Assembly (NCBI RefSeq): GCF_002902845.1
Contig: NZ_PPTF01000033.1
Coordinates: forward strand, 1 to 48,662
Direction of reading: 5' to 3'
Length of the DNA stretch: 48,662 bases
DNA from: Chromobacterium sinusclupearum
GTDB taxonomy: Bacteria > Pseudomonadota > Gammaproteobacteria > Burkholderiales > Chromobacteriaceae
This document shows positions 7,926-15,824 of the stretch, piece by piece; the stretch's first letter is position 1, and every line of letters starts with the position of its first letter. The position numbers and the translations under genes are program-made. Under the pieces are notes generated by a model. That model made no database searches and had not been told where the DNA came from. It was given only the letters and a program-made list of their open reading frames with translations.

Positions 7926-8643
7926 GCTTGCGAATCACGTTGGCAACGTGGAATTTCACGGTGCGTTCACTAATATCTAGGATGGTGGCGATTTCCCAGT
8001 TGGTCTTGCCGCGGCTCATCCAGTGGAAGATGTCGTATTCGCGCTGTGAAAGCGGCATGCTGCTGGGGGAGGCCGGCGGCAGATTGGCGATGCGTACCGC
8101 AGCTTGATGCAGATGGGGCGTCAGGCAATTGAGCATGGCGACCAGGGCCGCATTCCGCGCCGGTTCGCGTCCGCCAATCGATAAGATGCTGCCCACGTTG
8201 TTTCGCTCGGAGGCCGCGCTGAAGGTGACGCCATTGCCCATGCCGTTCAGCGTGGCTTCTGCGACAAACCGTTTTTCATCGACGCCCTTGGCGCGGCTGA
8301 AACGTTCCTCCCAGCTGACTGGGCCTTGGCCAAGGTGGATGCGCATGATGGGGTCGTGCTGCGCAAAGTTCTCTTGCGCATATTGCTCCAGCCAGCTTGA
8401 TGGGTAGCTGACGTTCAGAATTTTTTCCATCCGTTGGATCTGATTCTGGTTGTTGAGCCGGCCCAGAACCAAAATGAGCTTGTCGGAAGGCGCCTGCGCG
8501 AGAATGGAGTCAAGAAATGCCTTCAGTTCGCTTTCGGTCTCGATGTGTCCCGCCATGTGGATCCATTCCAACAGCGTCCACTGCTGAGAAGTGGTCAGGC
8601 CGGCAGGAAGGGGTCTTGCATTGATGGTTTTCGAGATCGCCAT
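7846..8643 (-). CDS. cviR: AHL-responsive transcriptional regulator CviR
   Basis: 265 residues, LuxR family. The ATG at 8643 (MAISK) is preceded by GGAAGA about 7 bases upstream, and with this start the ligand-pocket residues fall at the numbers known for C. violaceum CviR: Y80, W84, Y88, D97, W111, M135 and S155. A longer frame reaching 8724 lacks family support. Residues about 1-165 form the autoinducer-binding domain. Residues about 200-265 form the LuxR HTH (PLSQREYDIFHWMSRGKTN, then SERTVKFHVANVIRKLNA). Position 89, described in the literature as a determinant of antagonist response (Met or Ser in the classical strains, as I recall), is Ala. The 3' end is antisense to the end of cviI over 80 bases. 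Confidence 0.96.
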   Translation of the reverse strand: MAISKTINARPLPAGLTTSQQWTLLEWIHMAGHIETESELKAFLDSILAQAPSDKLILVLGRLNNQNQIQRMEKILNVSYPSSWLEQYAQENFAQHDPIMRIHLGQGPVSWEERFSRAKGVDEKRFVAEATLNGMGNGVTFSAASERNNVGSILSIGGREPARNAALVAMLNCLTPHLHQAAVRIANLPPASPSSMPLSQREYDIFHWMSRGKTNWEIATILDISERTVKFHVANVIRKLNANNRTHAIVLGMHLTLSPRDIVSE

Positions 8644-8690
8644 GAACAGGTCTTCCTTGATTTTGTGAGGGCGCACGGTAAATAGTAGCC

Positions 8691-8709
8691 TACATGCTTT
8701 CTGCATGTA
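8691..8709. repeat. inverted repeat TACATGC-N5-GCATGTA in the cviR leader
   Basis: Perfect 7-base arms at 8691-8697 and 8703-8709 with spacer TTTCT, 47 bases upstream of the cviR start codon and downstream of the likely -10 element. It could be an operator for a repressor of cviR, or a small RNA hairpin in the leader. It does not resemble the CviR box. Confidence 0.6.
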
Positions 8710-8756
8710 AGAACCTTGGCGCAAAAACCATGTGGATTGTTGTTTTTCCGTCCGTC

Positions 8757-8765
8757 AGTATACCA
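8757..8765 (-). promoter_or_regulatory. candidate extended -10 promoter for cviR
   Basis: On the minus strand TGGTATACT combines a TGN extension with a five-of-six -10 hexamer. The predicted start is near 8750, giving a leader of roughly 105 bases that contains the inverted repeat at 8691-8709. No convincing -35 element is visible, as is common for extended -10 promoters. Confidence 0.5.
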
Positions 8766-9326
8766 AATTTGTCCTTCTGCTGATCCTAGGAAAAATACTG
8801 ATAAATCACAGCTTTGTTTGTCATTGGCAAGACCTTTACAATATGTAACCGCTTTATTGCTGATAAATTCTTGACATTCTCTATTTTTCAGGTGGCAATT
8901 TATGCCATGTGGGAAGTTTGAGGGCACCCACAGGCCATCGCTTGCGCTATACAAGCTCGATTGGGAGTCTGGCACGGTTTGTCGCATCAAAGCCTCAGAA
9001 CGAAGGCATAAATTGTAAGCAAAAGCTAATAAATTCTGGCAAGCAAACGCTTAAAAGCGCATAATTGCTTCGCATAAAAAATAAACATGACTGGCCTCGT
9101 CACCTCGGCGATAAGGGCTGGCAGGCAGTTGGGGAAGTGTGGGTTCTGTAGTGAATGAGGCTGGTGACGTGATGACCATTTTTTAGAAGAATCTTCAATA
9201 TCATGCGGGAGTGGTGTAATCTTTTTTAAGTATTTACATTCAATCCCGTGAACGGCGGTGTTCGCCCCATGGTCCTAGTCGTTCAAGACCCGTGCGCAAC
9301 ATGCCAGTTCAGGAATCGCCTCGCCT
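8766..9326. other. intergenic region between cviR and the LysR gene, no gene seen
   Basis: About 560 bases, clearly more AT-rich than the surroundings. Nested inverted repeats lie at 9041-9070 (AAGCAA/TTGCTT outside, CGCTT/AAGCG inside) with no U-run after them. CGTCACC (9098-9104) and GGTGACG (9163-9169) form a widely spaced pair. No coding frame here has a ribosome site or family resemblance. It presumably holds the LysR promoter and distal cviR control sites. Confidence 0.5.
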
Positions 9327-10298
9327 ATGGATACCTTAAAAGCTCTAATGGTCTTCATGACCACTGCTGAAAACGGCAGTTTTTCGGATGCGGCCCGCAA
9401 GCTCGGCGTGTCGCCGGCTGCCATCAGCCAGAGTATCGCCAGACTGGAACAGGAGCTGGAAGTGCGCCTGTTCAACCGCACCACGCGCCAGTTGACGCTG
9501 ACCGAGGATGGTCGCCGTTTTTACGCGCAGTGTCGTGGTCCGGTCAATAATCTGGATTCTGCCATCAACCAACTGAAGGCGAGCCGCGATGAGCCGGCCG
9601 GGCATCTGCGCGTCAGCATGCCCAACTCCTTTGGCCGACGCTTCATTCTGCCCATCATGGGCGAGTTCTGCGAGCGCTATCCCAAGGTTCGCGTTTTCTT
9701 CGGCCTGGACGACCACTTCAGCGACCTGATCGAGGACGGCTACGATGTGGGCGTCCGCACCGGCATGATGCCGGACAGCCGGATGGTGGCGCGCAATCTG
9801 TCGCAGATGCCGCTGTATGTGGTGGCGTCGCCGGCCTATTGGGATCGTTATGGCAGGCCGACCACACCGGAGGAATTGGGCAATCATGACTGCATCAACT
9901 TCCAGTTCCCGACGTCCGGCCGTTTGTTCAAATGGGAGTTCGACCGCAAGGGCGAGCGCATCCCGGTTGAGGTGAACGGCACCTATACCCTGAACGACAT
10001 GGAGGCGGTGGCCGAGCTGGCCAGGCTGGGCATGGGGGTGGCGCAATTGCCGGGCCACGAGGTGGTGCATATGATCCGCAGCGGCGAACTGGAGCCGGTG
10101 CTGACCGACATGGTGTCGCTGGAGCGGTCGATCTACATCTGCTTCCCGCATCGCGACCATATCGCGCCGCGTACCCGCGTATTCGTCGATTTCGTGGTGG
10201 AGAAGCTGGCGGATCATCCGGACATCATGGCCGACCTGCCGGGATTGGACCTGAGCGCCAAGCGCAGCGCGGTGCAACAAAGCATAGGCATCGTCTGA
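9327..10298 (+). CDS. LysR-family transcriptional regulator
   Basis: 323 residues. Residues 1-60 form the LysR winged HTH (FMTTAENGSFSDAARKLGVS, then AAISQSIARLEQELEVRLF, then NRTTRQLTLTEDG). Residues about 90-300 form the periplasmic-binding-like effector domain (GHLRVSMPNSFGRRFILPI, EDGYDVGVRTG, ARLGMGVAQLP). The ATG at 9327 gives a normal LysR N-terminus, but no strong ribosome site is visible. It stands alone, tandem to no other gene, between the cviR upstream region and a bidirectional terminator. The target and ligand are unknown; its position beside the quorum-sensing genes is suggestive only. Confidence 0.92.
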   Translation: MDTLKALMVFMTTAENGSFSDAARKLGVSPAAISQSIARLEQELEVRLFNRTTRQLTLTEDGRRFYAQCRGPVNNLDSAINQLKASRDEPAGHLRVSMPNSFGRRFILPIMGEFCERYPKVRVFFGLDDHFSDLIEDGYDVGVRTGMMPDSRMVARNLSQMPLYVVASPAYWDRYGRPTTPEELGNHDCINFQFPTSGRLFKWEFDRKGERIPVEVNGTYTLNDMEAVAELARLGMGVAQLPGHEVVHMIRSGELEPVLTDMVSLERSIYICFPHRDHIAPRTRVFVDFVVEKLADHPDIMADLPGLDLSAKRSAVQQSIGIV

Positions 10299-10314
10299 TC
10301 GATTGCGTCTTGCC

Positions 10315-10347
10315 ATGAAAAAGGCCGGCATTGCCGGCTTTTTTCAT
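10315..10347. terminator. bidirectional terminator between LysR and the diguanylate cyclase
   Basis: ATGAAAAAGGCCGGCA followed by TTGCCGGCTTTTTTCAT: the stem GCCGGCA/TTGCCGGC is flanked by an A-run on the left and a T-run on the right, so it can stop transcripts on both strands. It overlaps the stop codon of the cyclase gene. The sequence is very like the terminator at 29932-29962. Confidence 0.9.
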
Positions 10348-11102
10348 GCGCTCAAGGGTTCGTCTGTTCCAAACTCTCCCACAACCCTATTGCGGCCGGC
10401 CTGCTTGGCGGCATACAGCCGCATGTCGGCGCGATGAATCAGGCTATCCGGGGTGTCGTCTTCCTGCAGCGTGGCGACGCCTATGCTGGCGGTGACGGCG
10501 GACACTGGGGCGAAATCGGTTTCCTGCAACAGCCGGCCAATGTCGGCCGCCAGCTGCAACGCGCCCAGTTGCCCGGTTTCCGGGCAGACGACGATGAACT
10601 CCTCCCCGCCCCAGCGCGCCACCGTGTCGAGCTGGCGGGCGCGTGTTTGCAGGACTTTGGCAAAGCGATGCAGCACCGCGTCGCCAACCTGGTGGCCATG
10701 GTTGTCATTGATGCACTTGAAGTGATCGATATCGATCAAGAGTACGGAAAAGGGGCGGTTGGAGCGGAAGCTGCGTTCGGTTTCGCGCTGCAACATCTGG
10801 TTGGCGCGGCGGCGGTTGGCCAGATTGGTGATGTCGTCGCGCTCGGCCTGCCGCCGCAGCACCTTGAGCAGGCCGCGCGCTTCGCGCAGGCGGCGGATGG
10901 CGAATACCGTCATCGACACCGCCAGCGAGAAGCCGACCAGCATCACTTCATCCAGCGGGGTATCGGGATGGTTGTGGAACCAATCATCCAGTTTGTCGAA
11001 GAGTTCGAAATAAACGAACAGCGCAAAGCACGCCAGGTTGAACGCGGCAATCCAGGCCAGCTCTATCCAAATCCGCCGTTCTTTGTATGGCCAGTATTTC
11101 AT
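10344..11102 (-). CDS. membrane-bound diguanylate cyclase (GGDEF domain)
   Basis: 252 residues. Two predicted membrane helices (about 15-33 and 52-69) enclose a short periplasmic loop. A GGDEF domain follows: LLIDIDHFKCINDNHGH (121-137), the active-site motif GGEEF at 165-169, and an inhibitory-site RxxD (RQLD, 156-159) exactly five residues before it. It is therefore probably an active enzyme that makes cyclic di-GMP from two GTP and is product-inhibited. There is no partner EAL domain. It lies downstream of ubiUVT on the same strand with a 69-base gap, so partial cotranscription is possible. Cyclic di-GMP often controls type IV pili and biofilms, which may connect it to the pilin operon nearby. 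Confidence 0.93.
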   Translation of the reverse strand: MKYWPYKERRIWIELAWIAAFNLACFALFVYFELFDKLDDWFHNHPDTPLDEVMLVGFSLAVSMTVFAIRRLREARGLLKVLRRQAERDDITNLANRRRANQMLQRETERSFRSNRPFSVLLIDIDHFKCINDNHGHQVGDAVLHRFAKVLQTRARQLDTVARWGGEEFIVVCPETGQLGALQLAADIGRLLQETDFAPVSAVTASIGVATLQEDDTPDSLIHRADMRLYAAKQAGRNRVVGEFGTDEPLSA

Positions 11103-11171
11103 GATGCCCCATCTTCGGCAGGTCTAGCTTCTTGCTAGCCCATGGCGCGGGGCGGGGCAAGCCGCGGCGCG

Positions 11172-11600
11172 TCAAGCCGCCATCAGCCGCGACAGCGGCG
11201 TTTCGCTCCAGTCTATGCTGTCCAGCAGATTCTTGACGATCAGGCCCAGCTCAGTGTCGCCCTCGATGCGCAGCTTGCGGTTGAAGAACAGCGTGTCCGG
11301 GTCTTCCTCGCGAAGCAGCATGCGGGCGAAGTCGGCGCAGTTTGCCACCAGTGTCAGGTCCGCTGGTCCGTTGGCGGCGGAAAACCGGCTGTCGGACGCG
11401 GCGAGGGTCAGGGTGAGTCCGGCGTCCTCCAGCCGAATCTCGAAGCGCTTGCCGGCCAGCAGCGCCATGTCGACGGGCAAAACGCCGCGCTTGGCCAACT
11501 GGTTCAGCGTGGTAGCCAACAACTGGCTGGGTGGCGTGGCCGGCAGCCGAGACAGCAGGCCGGCCACGGCGGAAGGCAGCGTCAGGTCAGGAATGCGCAT
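11172..11600 (-). CDS. ubiT: UbiT, SCP2-domain accessory factor of anaerobic ubiquinone synthesis
   Basis: 142 residues with an SCP2 sterol-carrier fold (FEIRLEDAGLTLTLAASDSR, ADLTLVANCADFARMLLREE, DTLFFNRKLRIEGDTELG). In Escherichia coli UbiT (YhbT) binds the lipid precursor and is needed with UbiU and UbiV for ubiquinone synthesis without oxygen. The start overlaps the end of ubiV by 14 bases, as expected for one operon ubiU-ubiV-ubiT. The identification rests on fold plus context; SCP2 proteins alone are not specific. Confidence 0.9.
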   Translation of the reverse strand: MRIPDLTLPSAVAGLLSRLPATPPSQLLATTLNQLAKRGVLPVDMALLAGKRFEIRLEDAGLTLTLAASDSRFSAANGPADLTLVANCADFARMLLREEDPDTLFFNRKLRIEGDTELGLIVKNLLDSIDWSETPLSRLMAA

Positions 11601-12519
11601 GTTGTTTCTCCAATGGGCGGATGCCGGCCTGGCCGCGCCAATAGCCGTCCACCAGTTCGCCGGGCGCTTGGCGGGCCAGTGTCGGCAAGAGGGTGTCGAT
11701 GGGTTCCGGCTGCCGCAGCAGCTGGGCGAAGGCCCGCACCACCGCGTCGGTGCCTTGCGATTGCGGACTGATGCGGACGCGCCGCACGCCGATCTCGTGC
11801 ATGTCCCGCAAGTGCGGCAGCAAGGTCTGGCAGCCGTCGGACAGGGTCTGGGTGCCGTTGATGGCGAGGAAGCCCTGACGGTCGCGCGTGCTCAGCGTCA
11901 AGCCGTCGGGATGCTCCAGGCAGCGGAACTGGCAGTCGTCCTTGTTCAGGTTGTAGTGGCGGGCGGTGAAGCAGCGCGACGACAGCGCCAGCGGCAGGCG
12001 GCCCCAGGCGAAAACCTCGGTCTCCATGCTGAGTTGCTGACGATGCGCCTCCGCCAGCACACCGGCCAGCGTGTCGCGGCTCATCTCCACCGGCGGTAGC
12101 CAGCGGTAGGCGCCCAGCATTTCCATCACCGCCAGCGTGTCGGCGTTGTAGATGTTGAGATGCGGGCCGGCGACGAAGGGCAGGCGTTTTTCGCGCGCCA
12201 GGCTGGCGGCGCCCAGGTCATTGGCCTCAATCGCTAGCTCGCCGTTATCCACCAGTTTGCGCACGCGCTTGATATCGGATTCGCTCTCGATCAGGGCCTG
12301 GCAGCTGAGCACGACTTCGCGGCCGGTGGCGGCCAGGTCGGCGGCCAGCGCAATCCAGTCCTGGCCGCGCATCTGCTGGCGGCGGCCGCAGACCACTTCG
12401 CCCAGATAAATGGTGTTGAGCGGCCAGTCGGCGGCCTCGGCGTAGAAACGCAGGATGTCGTCGCGGCTCCAGAAAAACAGCACCGGGCCGAGCGAGAGCT
12501 TCGATGGGATGGCGTTCAT
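11587..12519 (-). CDS. ubiV: UbiV, 4Fe-4S subunit of oxygen-independent ubiquinone hydroxylase
   Basis: 310 residues, peptidase U32-like family. The cluster-ligand cysteines of E. coli UbiV are matched by C44 (EVVCGRR), C183, C196 and C200 (SSRCFTARHYNLNKDDCQFRC), with the same 13 and 4 residue spacing in the C-terminal trio. UbiU and UbiV form a heterodimer that hydroxylates the ubiquinone ring using prephenate instead of O2. The gene lies 16 bases after ubiU and overlaps ubiT. Confidence 0.94.
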   Translation of the reverse strand: MNAIPSKLSLGPVLFFWSRDDILRFYAEAADWPLNTIYLGEVVCGRRQQMRGQDWIALAADLAATGREVVLSCQALIESESDIKRVRKLVDNGELAIEANDLGAASLAREKRLPFVAGPHLNIYNADTLAVMEMLGAYRWLPPVEMSRDTLAGVLAEAHRQQLSMETEVFAWGRLPLALSSRCFTARHYNLNKDDCQFRCLEHPDGLTLSTRDRQGFLAINGTQTLSDGCQTLLPHLRDMHEIGVRRVRISPQSQGTDAVVRAFAQLLRQPEPIDTLLPTLARQAPGELVDGYWRGQAGIRPLEKQHAHS

Positions 12520-12535
12520 GCGGGACTCCTCGCGC

Positions 12536-13552
12536 TTATTTCCACGGGCGGTTGTAGGCGCCCAGCGTTTGCTGGCAGCCTTCCGCCACCTTGTTCAGCG
12601 CCTGCTGCCATGCCGCCTGCACCATGAAACGCTGCCGTTCGCGGCCGGCGGCGTCCAGCGCCTGGCGCAGTACGCGGGTGACCTGGGCGACATAGGCCGG
12701 GCTGCGCTGGCGGCCCTCCACCTTGATGGCGGCCACGCCTATCTCCAGCAGCTGCGGCAGCATCGGCAGCACGTTCAGGCTGGTGGGCTCTTCCAGCGCG
12801 TAATAGGTGTCGTCGTTCACTTCAAAGCGGCCCTTGCACAGCGTGGGGTAGCCCGCGGGTTGGTCCTTGGCGTAGCGGTCGATCAGGATGCCGCCCAGCC
12901 GGGCATCGAGGTGGTTCGGTCCCTGCTGCCATTGCACGAACTTGGCCGGCGAACATACGCCATGGCTGTTCGGCGATTCGCCGGTGGCGTAGCTGGACAG
13001 CAGGCAACGGCCTTCCACCATCACGCACAGGCTGCCGAAGCCGAAGACCTCTATCTCCACCGGGCTGTGTTCGATCACTTGCCGCACTTGCTCCAGCGTC
13101 AGCACGCGCGGCAGCACGGCGCGCTGGATGCCGAACAGCTCATGCGCCAGCCGCAGCGCTTCGCGATTGGTGGCGGAGCCTTGCACCGACAGGTGCAGCC
13201 GCAGATCCGGATGGCGGCGGCGGGCGTAGGCCAAAAGGCCCAGGTCGGCCAGGATCACGGCGTCCACGCCCAGGTCGGCGGCTTGGTCCACCGCGCGCTG
13301 CCAGCGGGCGATGTCGCCGCCCTGGGCGTAGGTGTTGATGGCCAGCAGGGTCTTGCGGCCGCGGTCTCGCGCGTAGCGGATGCCGATGCGGGCGGTGTGT
13401 TCGTCGAAGTTGAGCCCGGCGAAATTGCGGGCGTTGGTGTCGTTCTTCAGGCCGAAATAGACGGTGTCGGCGCCATTGTCGACGGCGGCCTTGAGCGCGG
13501 GCAGGCTGCCCGCCGGGCACACCAGTTCCGGCAGATGCTGTCTGGCTGGCAT
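12536..13552 (-). CDS. ubiU: UbiU, 4Fe-4S subunit of oxygen-independent ubiquinone hydroxylase
   Basis: 338 residues, peptidase U32-like. It starts PELVCPAGSLPALKAAVDNG, typical of the family. Candidate cluster cysteines are C176, C183, C200 and C239; their spacing (7, 17, 39) is identical to that of the E. coli UbiU ligands C169, C176, C193 and C232. It is the first gene of ubiUVT. A degenerate FNR-like box lies about 64 bases upstream of the start codon, fitting induction at low oxygen. A facultative anaerobe such as Chromobacterium needs ubiquinone for nitrate respiration without O2. Confidence 0.95.
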   Translation of the reverse strand: MPARQHLPELVCPAGSLPALKAAVDNGADTVYFGLKNDTNARNFAGLNFDEHTARIGIRYARDRGRKTLLAINTYAQGGDIARWQRAVDQAADLGVDAVILADLGLLAYARRRHPDLRLHLSVQGSATNREALRLAHELFGIQRAVLPRVLTLEQVRQVIEHSPVEIEVFGFGSLCVMVEGRCLLSSYATGESPNSHGVCSPAKFVQWQQGPNHLDARLGGILIDRYAKDQPAGYPTLCKGRFEVNDDTYYALEEPTSLNVLPMLPQLLEIGVAAIKVEGRQRSPAYVAQVTRVLRQALDAAGRERQRFMVQAAWQQALNKVAEGCQQTLGAYNRPWK

Positions 13553-13609
13553 GGAAAGTCACAGATAGGGGAAATGCGGCGACAGTAGCAGATGCCGCCT
13601 GGCCAGCCC

Positions 13610-13623
13610 TTGCTTTGGGTCAA
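13610..13623 (-). promoter_or_regulatory. degenerate FNR/ANR-like box upstream of ubiU
   Basis: On the minus strand TTGACCCAAAGCAA matches TTGAT-N4-ATCAA at 8 of 10 positions, centred about 64 bases before the ubiU ATG. This is plausible because ubiUV is Fnr-controlled in E. coli, but the match is imperfect. Confidence 0.35.
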
Positions 13624-13632
13624 GCGCGGCAG

Positions 13633-14010
13633 TCACTTGGCCGGCGGCGGGACGACGTTCAGGACGGTGGGCGCGCTCAGGCGCAGCGTGTTCTCATCGC
13701 CTTGGCTGTCGGTCCATTGCATATAGACCGTGATGGTGTTGTCTTTTTCTTCGCGCCGGCAGCGGAAGCGGGACAGCGCGCCGTTGCCGCGAAACGCGGC
13801 ATAGTCGGCTTGGGCGCAATCGACGAGCGCGCCGTTATGCCGCTGCTCCAGCACCGCCTGGGCCAGATTGGTGGCGGTGTTGTAGTCGTTGGCGGCCATC
13901 TGGCTGTGCAGCAGCTCGGTTTGCAGCCGCAGCAGGCCGAGCACGCCAACCGCCAGCACCAGCAGGCTGATCATCATTTCCAGCAGGGTAAACCCGGTTT
14001 GGCGTCTCAT
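13633..14010 (-). CDS. pilV: minor type IV pilin PilV-like
   Basis: 125 residues from ATG 14010. The leader MRRQTG ends at the prepilin peptidase site before FTLLEMMISLLVLAVGVLGL, a class III signal with the conserved Glu at +5. After the hydrophobic helix it is a short pilin with two cysteines (C65, C84). Minor pilins of this kind prime pilus assembly at the inner membrane and sit at the tip. It is the last gene of a five-gene operon, and its ATG overlaps the pilX-like stop as ATGA. A GC-rich upstream extension of the frame is not used. Confidence 0.88.
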   Translation of the reverse strand: MRRQTGFTLLEMMISLLVLAVGVLGLLRLQTELLHSQMAANDYNTATNLAQAVLEQRHNGALVDCAQADYAAFRGNGALSRFRCRREEKDNTITVYMQWTDSQGDENTLRLSAPTVLNVVPPPAK

Positions 14011-15824
14011 GAGCCGACTCCGCTGTCCATCCAGCTGTAGGGCAGCGCCGTCAGCGTTTTTTTCGCGCCGTTGTTGCTGCCCTGGCCGGGATCGACGCCG
14101 GGTTTGAAGCTGTCGGGCAGGCTGCTCAGGTCTATGGTGGTGCTGCCGCCCCAGTTGTGGCGCAGGCTGGCATCGTTGCTCTGTCGGGCCGCGCTGATAT
14201 AGCCGTGGATGGTGGTGCTGCCGCTGGAGATCAGCATATTGCCGGCCCAGACATTGCCGTATGCCTGGGTGGATGCCCCCAGCGTGATGTTGCCGCCGCG
14301 GAATTTTCCGTTGCGGTAGCCGCCGGCCAGCAGCACGGCATGGCCGATGGGGCGGCCCTTGAATATGCCGCCTGGGCAGTAATCGAGCGGATAGCTGTTG
14401 GGGAAATCGCTGTTGCGGCAGATGCCGATCTGGCCAGCGTAGTTGACGGCGTAGCTGACGTGCTGGCCGCTGGTGACGATATTGCCGGTGGCGATGAAGG
14501 TGTTGTGGTAGACGCCGCTGCCGATTTCCAGGTCGCCGTCGAACCACAGCACGCCGGGGGCCATGGTGGTGCCGTTGATTTTCCAGCGGCCGGGCGCGCT
14601 GCCGGCGAAGCAATCGCTGGTGTTGGGATCGTAGCCTTTGCAGATCAGGTAGCTGGGGTTGCCGGCCAGGCAGCGGCCGGAGGCATCCAGCTCGCGGCAT
14701 AAATGATTGGGTTGCTGGCTGTCGGTGGCGATGCCCAGCCGGTAGCTGCCGTCCGGGATGCCATGTATCTGGCGCACGGTGACCAAGACGCGGCCCTTGT
14801 CGTCATATTCGAAGCGGTAGTGGGCTTCATGCCGGAAGTCGTAGGCGTCGATGCGCGGCCGGGTCACTTGCAGCGGCGGCACCGGCTGAAGCTTGAGCTG
14901 CAGCTTGGGGTCGACCTGGATGCTGATATCGCGGTTATTGGTGTTGTAACCTAAGCGGCCGGCGATGGCGCCGGATATCGGGGCGCCCCAGCCCTGGATG
15001 GTCAGATCGCCCAGCGCCTTCAGGCTGGCCATGCCGCCAAACTGCTGGATGTCTACCTTGCCTTCGGTCTCCAGCGCGCCAAGCGGAGCGCCGCCGGTAT
15101 TGATGAGGACGTTGCCCTTCACCTGCGCCTGCTTGACGGCGGTTTGGCCGCCTGGGCTGTTCAGGAAATCCGCGTTGCCGTTCACGCGCGCCAATTGCTC
15201 GACCATGGCGCTGCCCGTCAGCGTCAGCTTGCCCATGGCCTTCACCGTTTGGTAACGGCCGTTGGACAGCTCAAGATTGCCGTTGGAGTGCAGCGTGTTG
15301 ATGGTCTGGTTGCCGCGGACGATGATGTCGCCGGTGCTCTGCAGCGTGTCGATGTTGTCCACGCTGCCGTCCAGCGTGACCGTGCCGTCGACGGTCATGT
15401 CGACCGGCTTGTCGCTGATCATCTTGATCGCGCCGCTCAGGTTGAGGTCGCCGACAATCGTGAGCGCGCTCCGCGGCGGGTCCTCGTCGGCGCCTTGCAT
15501 GAAAATCCGCTGCACCCGAACCTGATGCCCGTCGTAAACACCGATGCTCTCCAAGCGCAGCCGGTTGGCGCCAAGGTCGGTCATTTTGAGTTGGTAGTGC
15601 GTGCTGCTCGGCAGCGGCAAGCCCTGGCTCAGCGCGCTTTGCCCGGCGAACAGTCCCTCTTCGGCGTAGTTCAAGGCTTGATGGTAGCGCTGCTGGTTTT
15701 GCGCGTTGGCATGCGCCAGCACCAGTTGGCGCGAACCGGCCAGCAGCACCAAGCTGGCCAGCGCCAGCAGCGTCAATGCCATGAACAGCGTGGCCAGGCC
15801 GCGTTGTTTTGCCTGGCCGCTCAT
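14007..15824 (-). CDS. pilX: very large PilX-like minor pilin with solenoid-type repeats
   Basis: 605 residues from ATG 15824, against roughly 150-200 for ordinary PilX. The N-terminus (MSGQAKQRGLATLFMALTLL, membrane helix about 9-30, then NYAEEGLFAG) is that of a PilX N-terminal domain. Residues 125-278 hold nine short strands of the form G-x-hydrophobic-x-hydrophobic-x-G spaced 16-22 residues apart (GDLNLSG, GTVTLDG, GDIIVRG, GNLELSN, GKLTLTG and others), like the beta-solenoid rungs of bactofilin or polymer-forming domains. A second set lies nearer the C-terminus (GDLEIGS, GNIVTSG, GNITLGA, GNMLISS), after a cysteine-rich stretch (CRELDASGRCLAG, then CKGY and DCFAG). Both junctions are ATGA overlaps. 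It could act as a tip adhesin or a scaffold; that is inference. Confidence 0.85.
   Translation of the reverse strand: MSGQAKQRGLATLFMALTLLALASLVLLAGSRQLVLAHANAQNQQRYHQALNYAEEGLFAGQSALSQGLPLPSSTHYQLKMTDLGANRLRLESIGVYDGHQVRVQRIFMQGADEDPPRSALTIVGDLNLSGAIKMISDKPVDMTVDGTVTLDGSVDNIDTLQSTGDIIVRGNQTINTLHSNGNLELSNGRYQTVKAMGKLTLTGSAMVEQLARVNGNADFLNSPGGQTAVKQAQVKGNVLINTGGAPLGALETEGKVDIQQFGGMASLKALGDLTIQGWGAPISGAIAGRLGYNTNNRDISIQVDPKLQLKLQPVPPLQVTRPRIDAYDFRHEAHYRFEYDDKGRVLVTVRQIHGIPDGSYRLGIATDSQQPNHLCRELDASGRCLAGNPSYLICKGYDPNTSDCFAGSAPGRWKINGTTMAPGVLWFDGDLEIGSGVYHNTFIATGNIVTSGQHVSYAVNYAGQIGICRNSDFPNSYPLDYCPGGIFKGRPIGHAVLLAGGYRNGKFRGGNITLGASTQAYGNVWAGNMLISSGSTTIHGYISAARQSNDASLRHNWGGSTTIDLSSLPDSFKPGVDPGQGSNNGAKKTLTALPYSWMDSGVGS

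Noticed and set aside
8595..8990. 131-codon minus-strand frame overlapping the cviR start
   Set aside because: It runs through the cviR promoter and leader in another frame, has no ribosome site, and its composition does not resemble a protein; CviR covers its C-terminal part.
9041..9070. nested inverted repeats in the cviR-LysR intergenic region
   Set aside because: Short arms, no U-run and AT-rich context, so it could easily be chance; noted in the region entry only.
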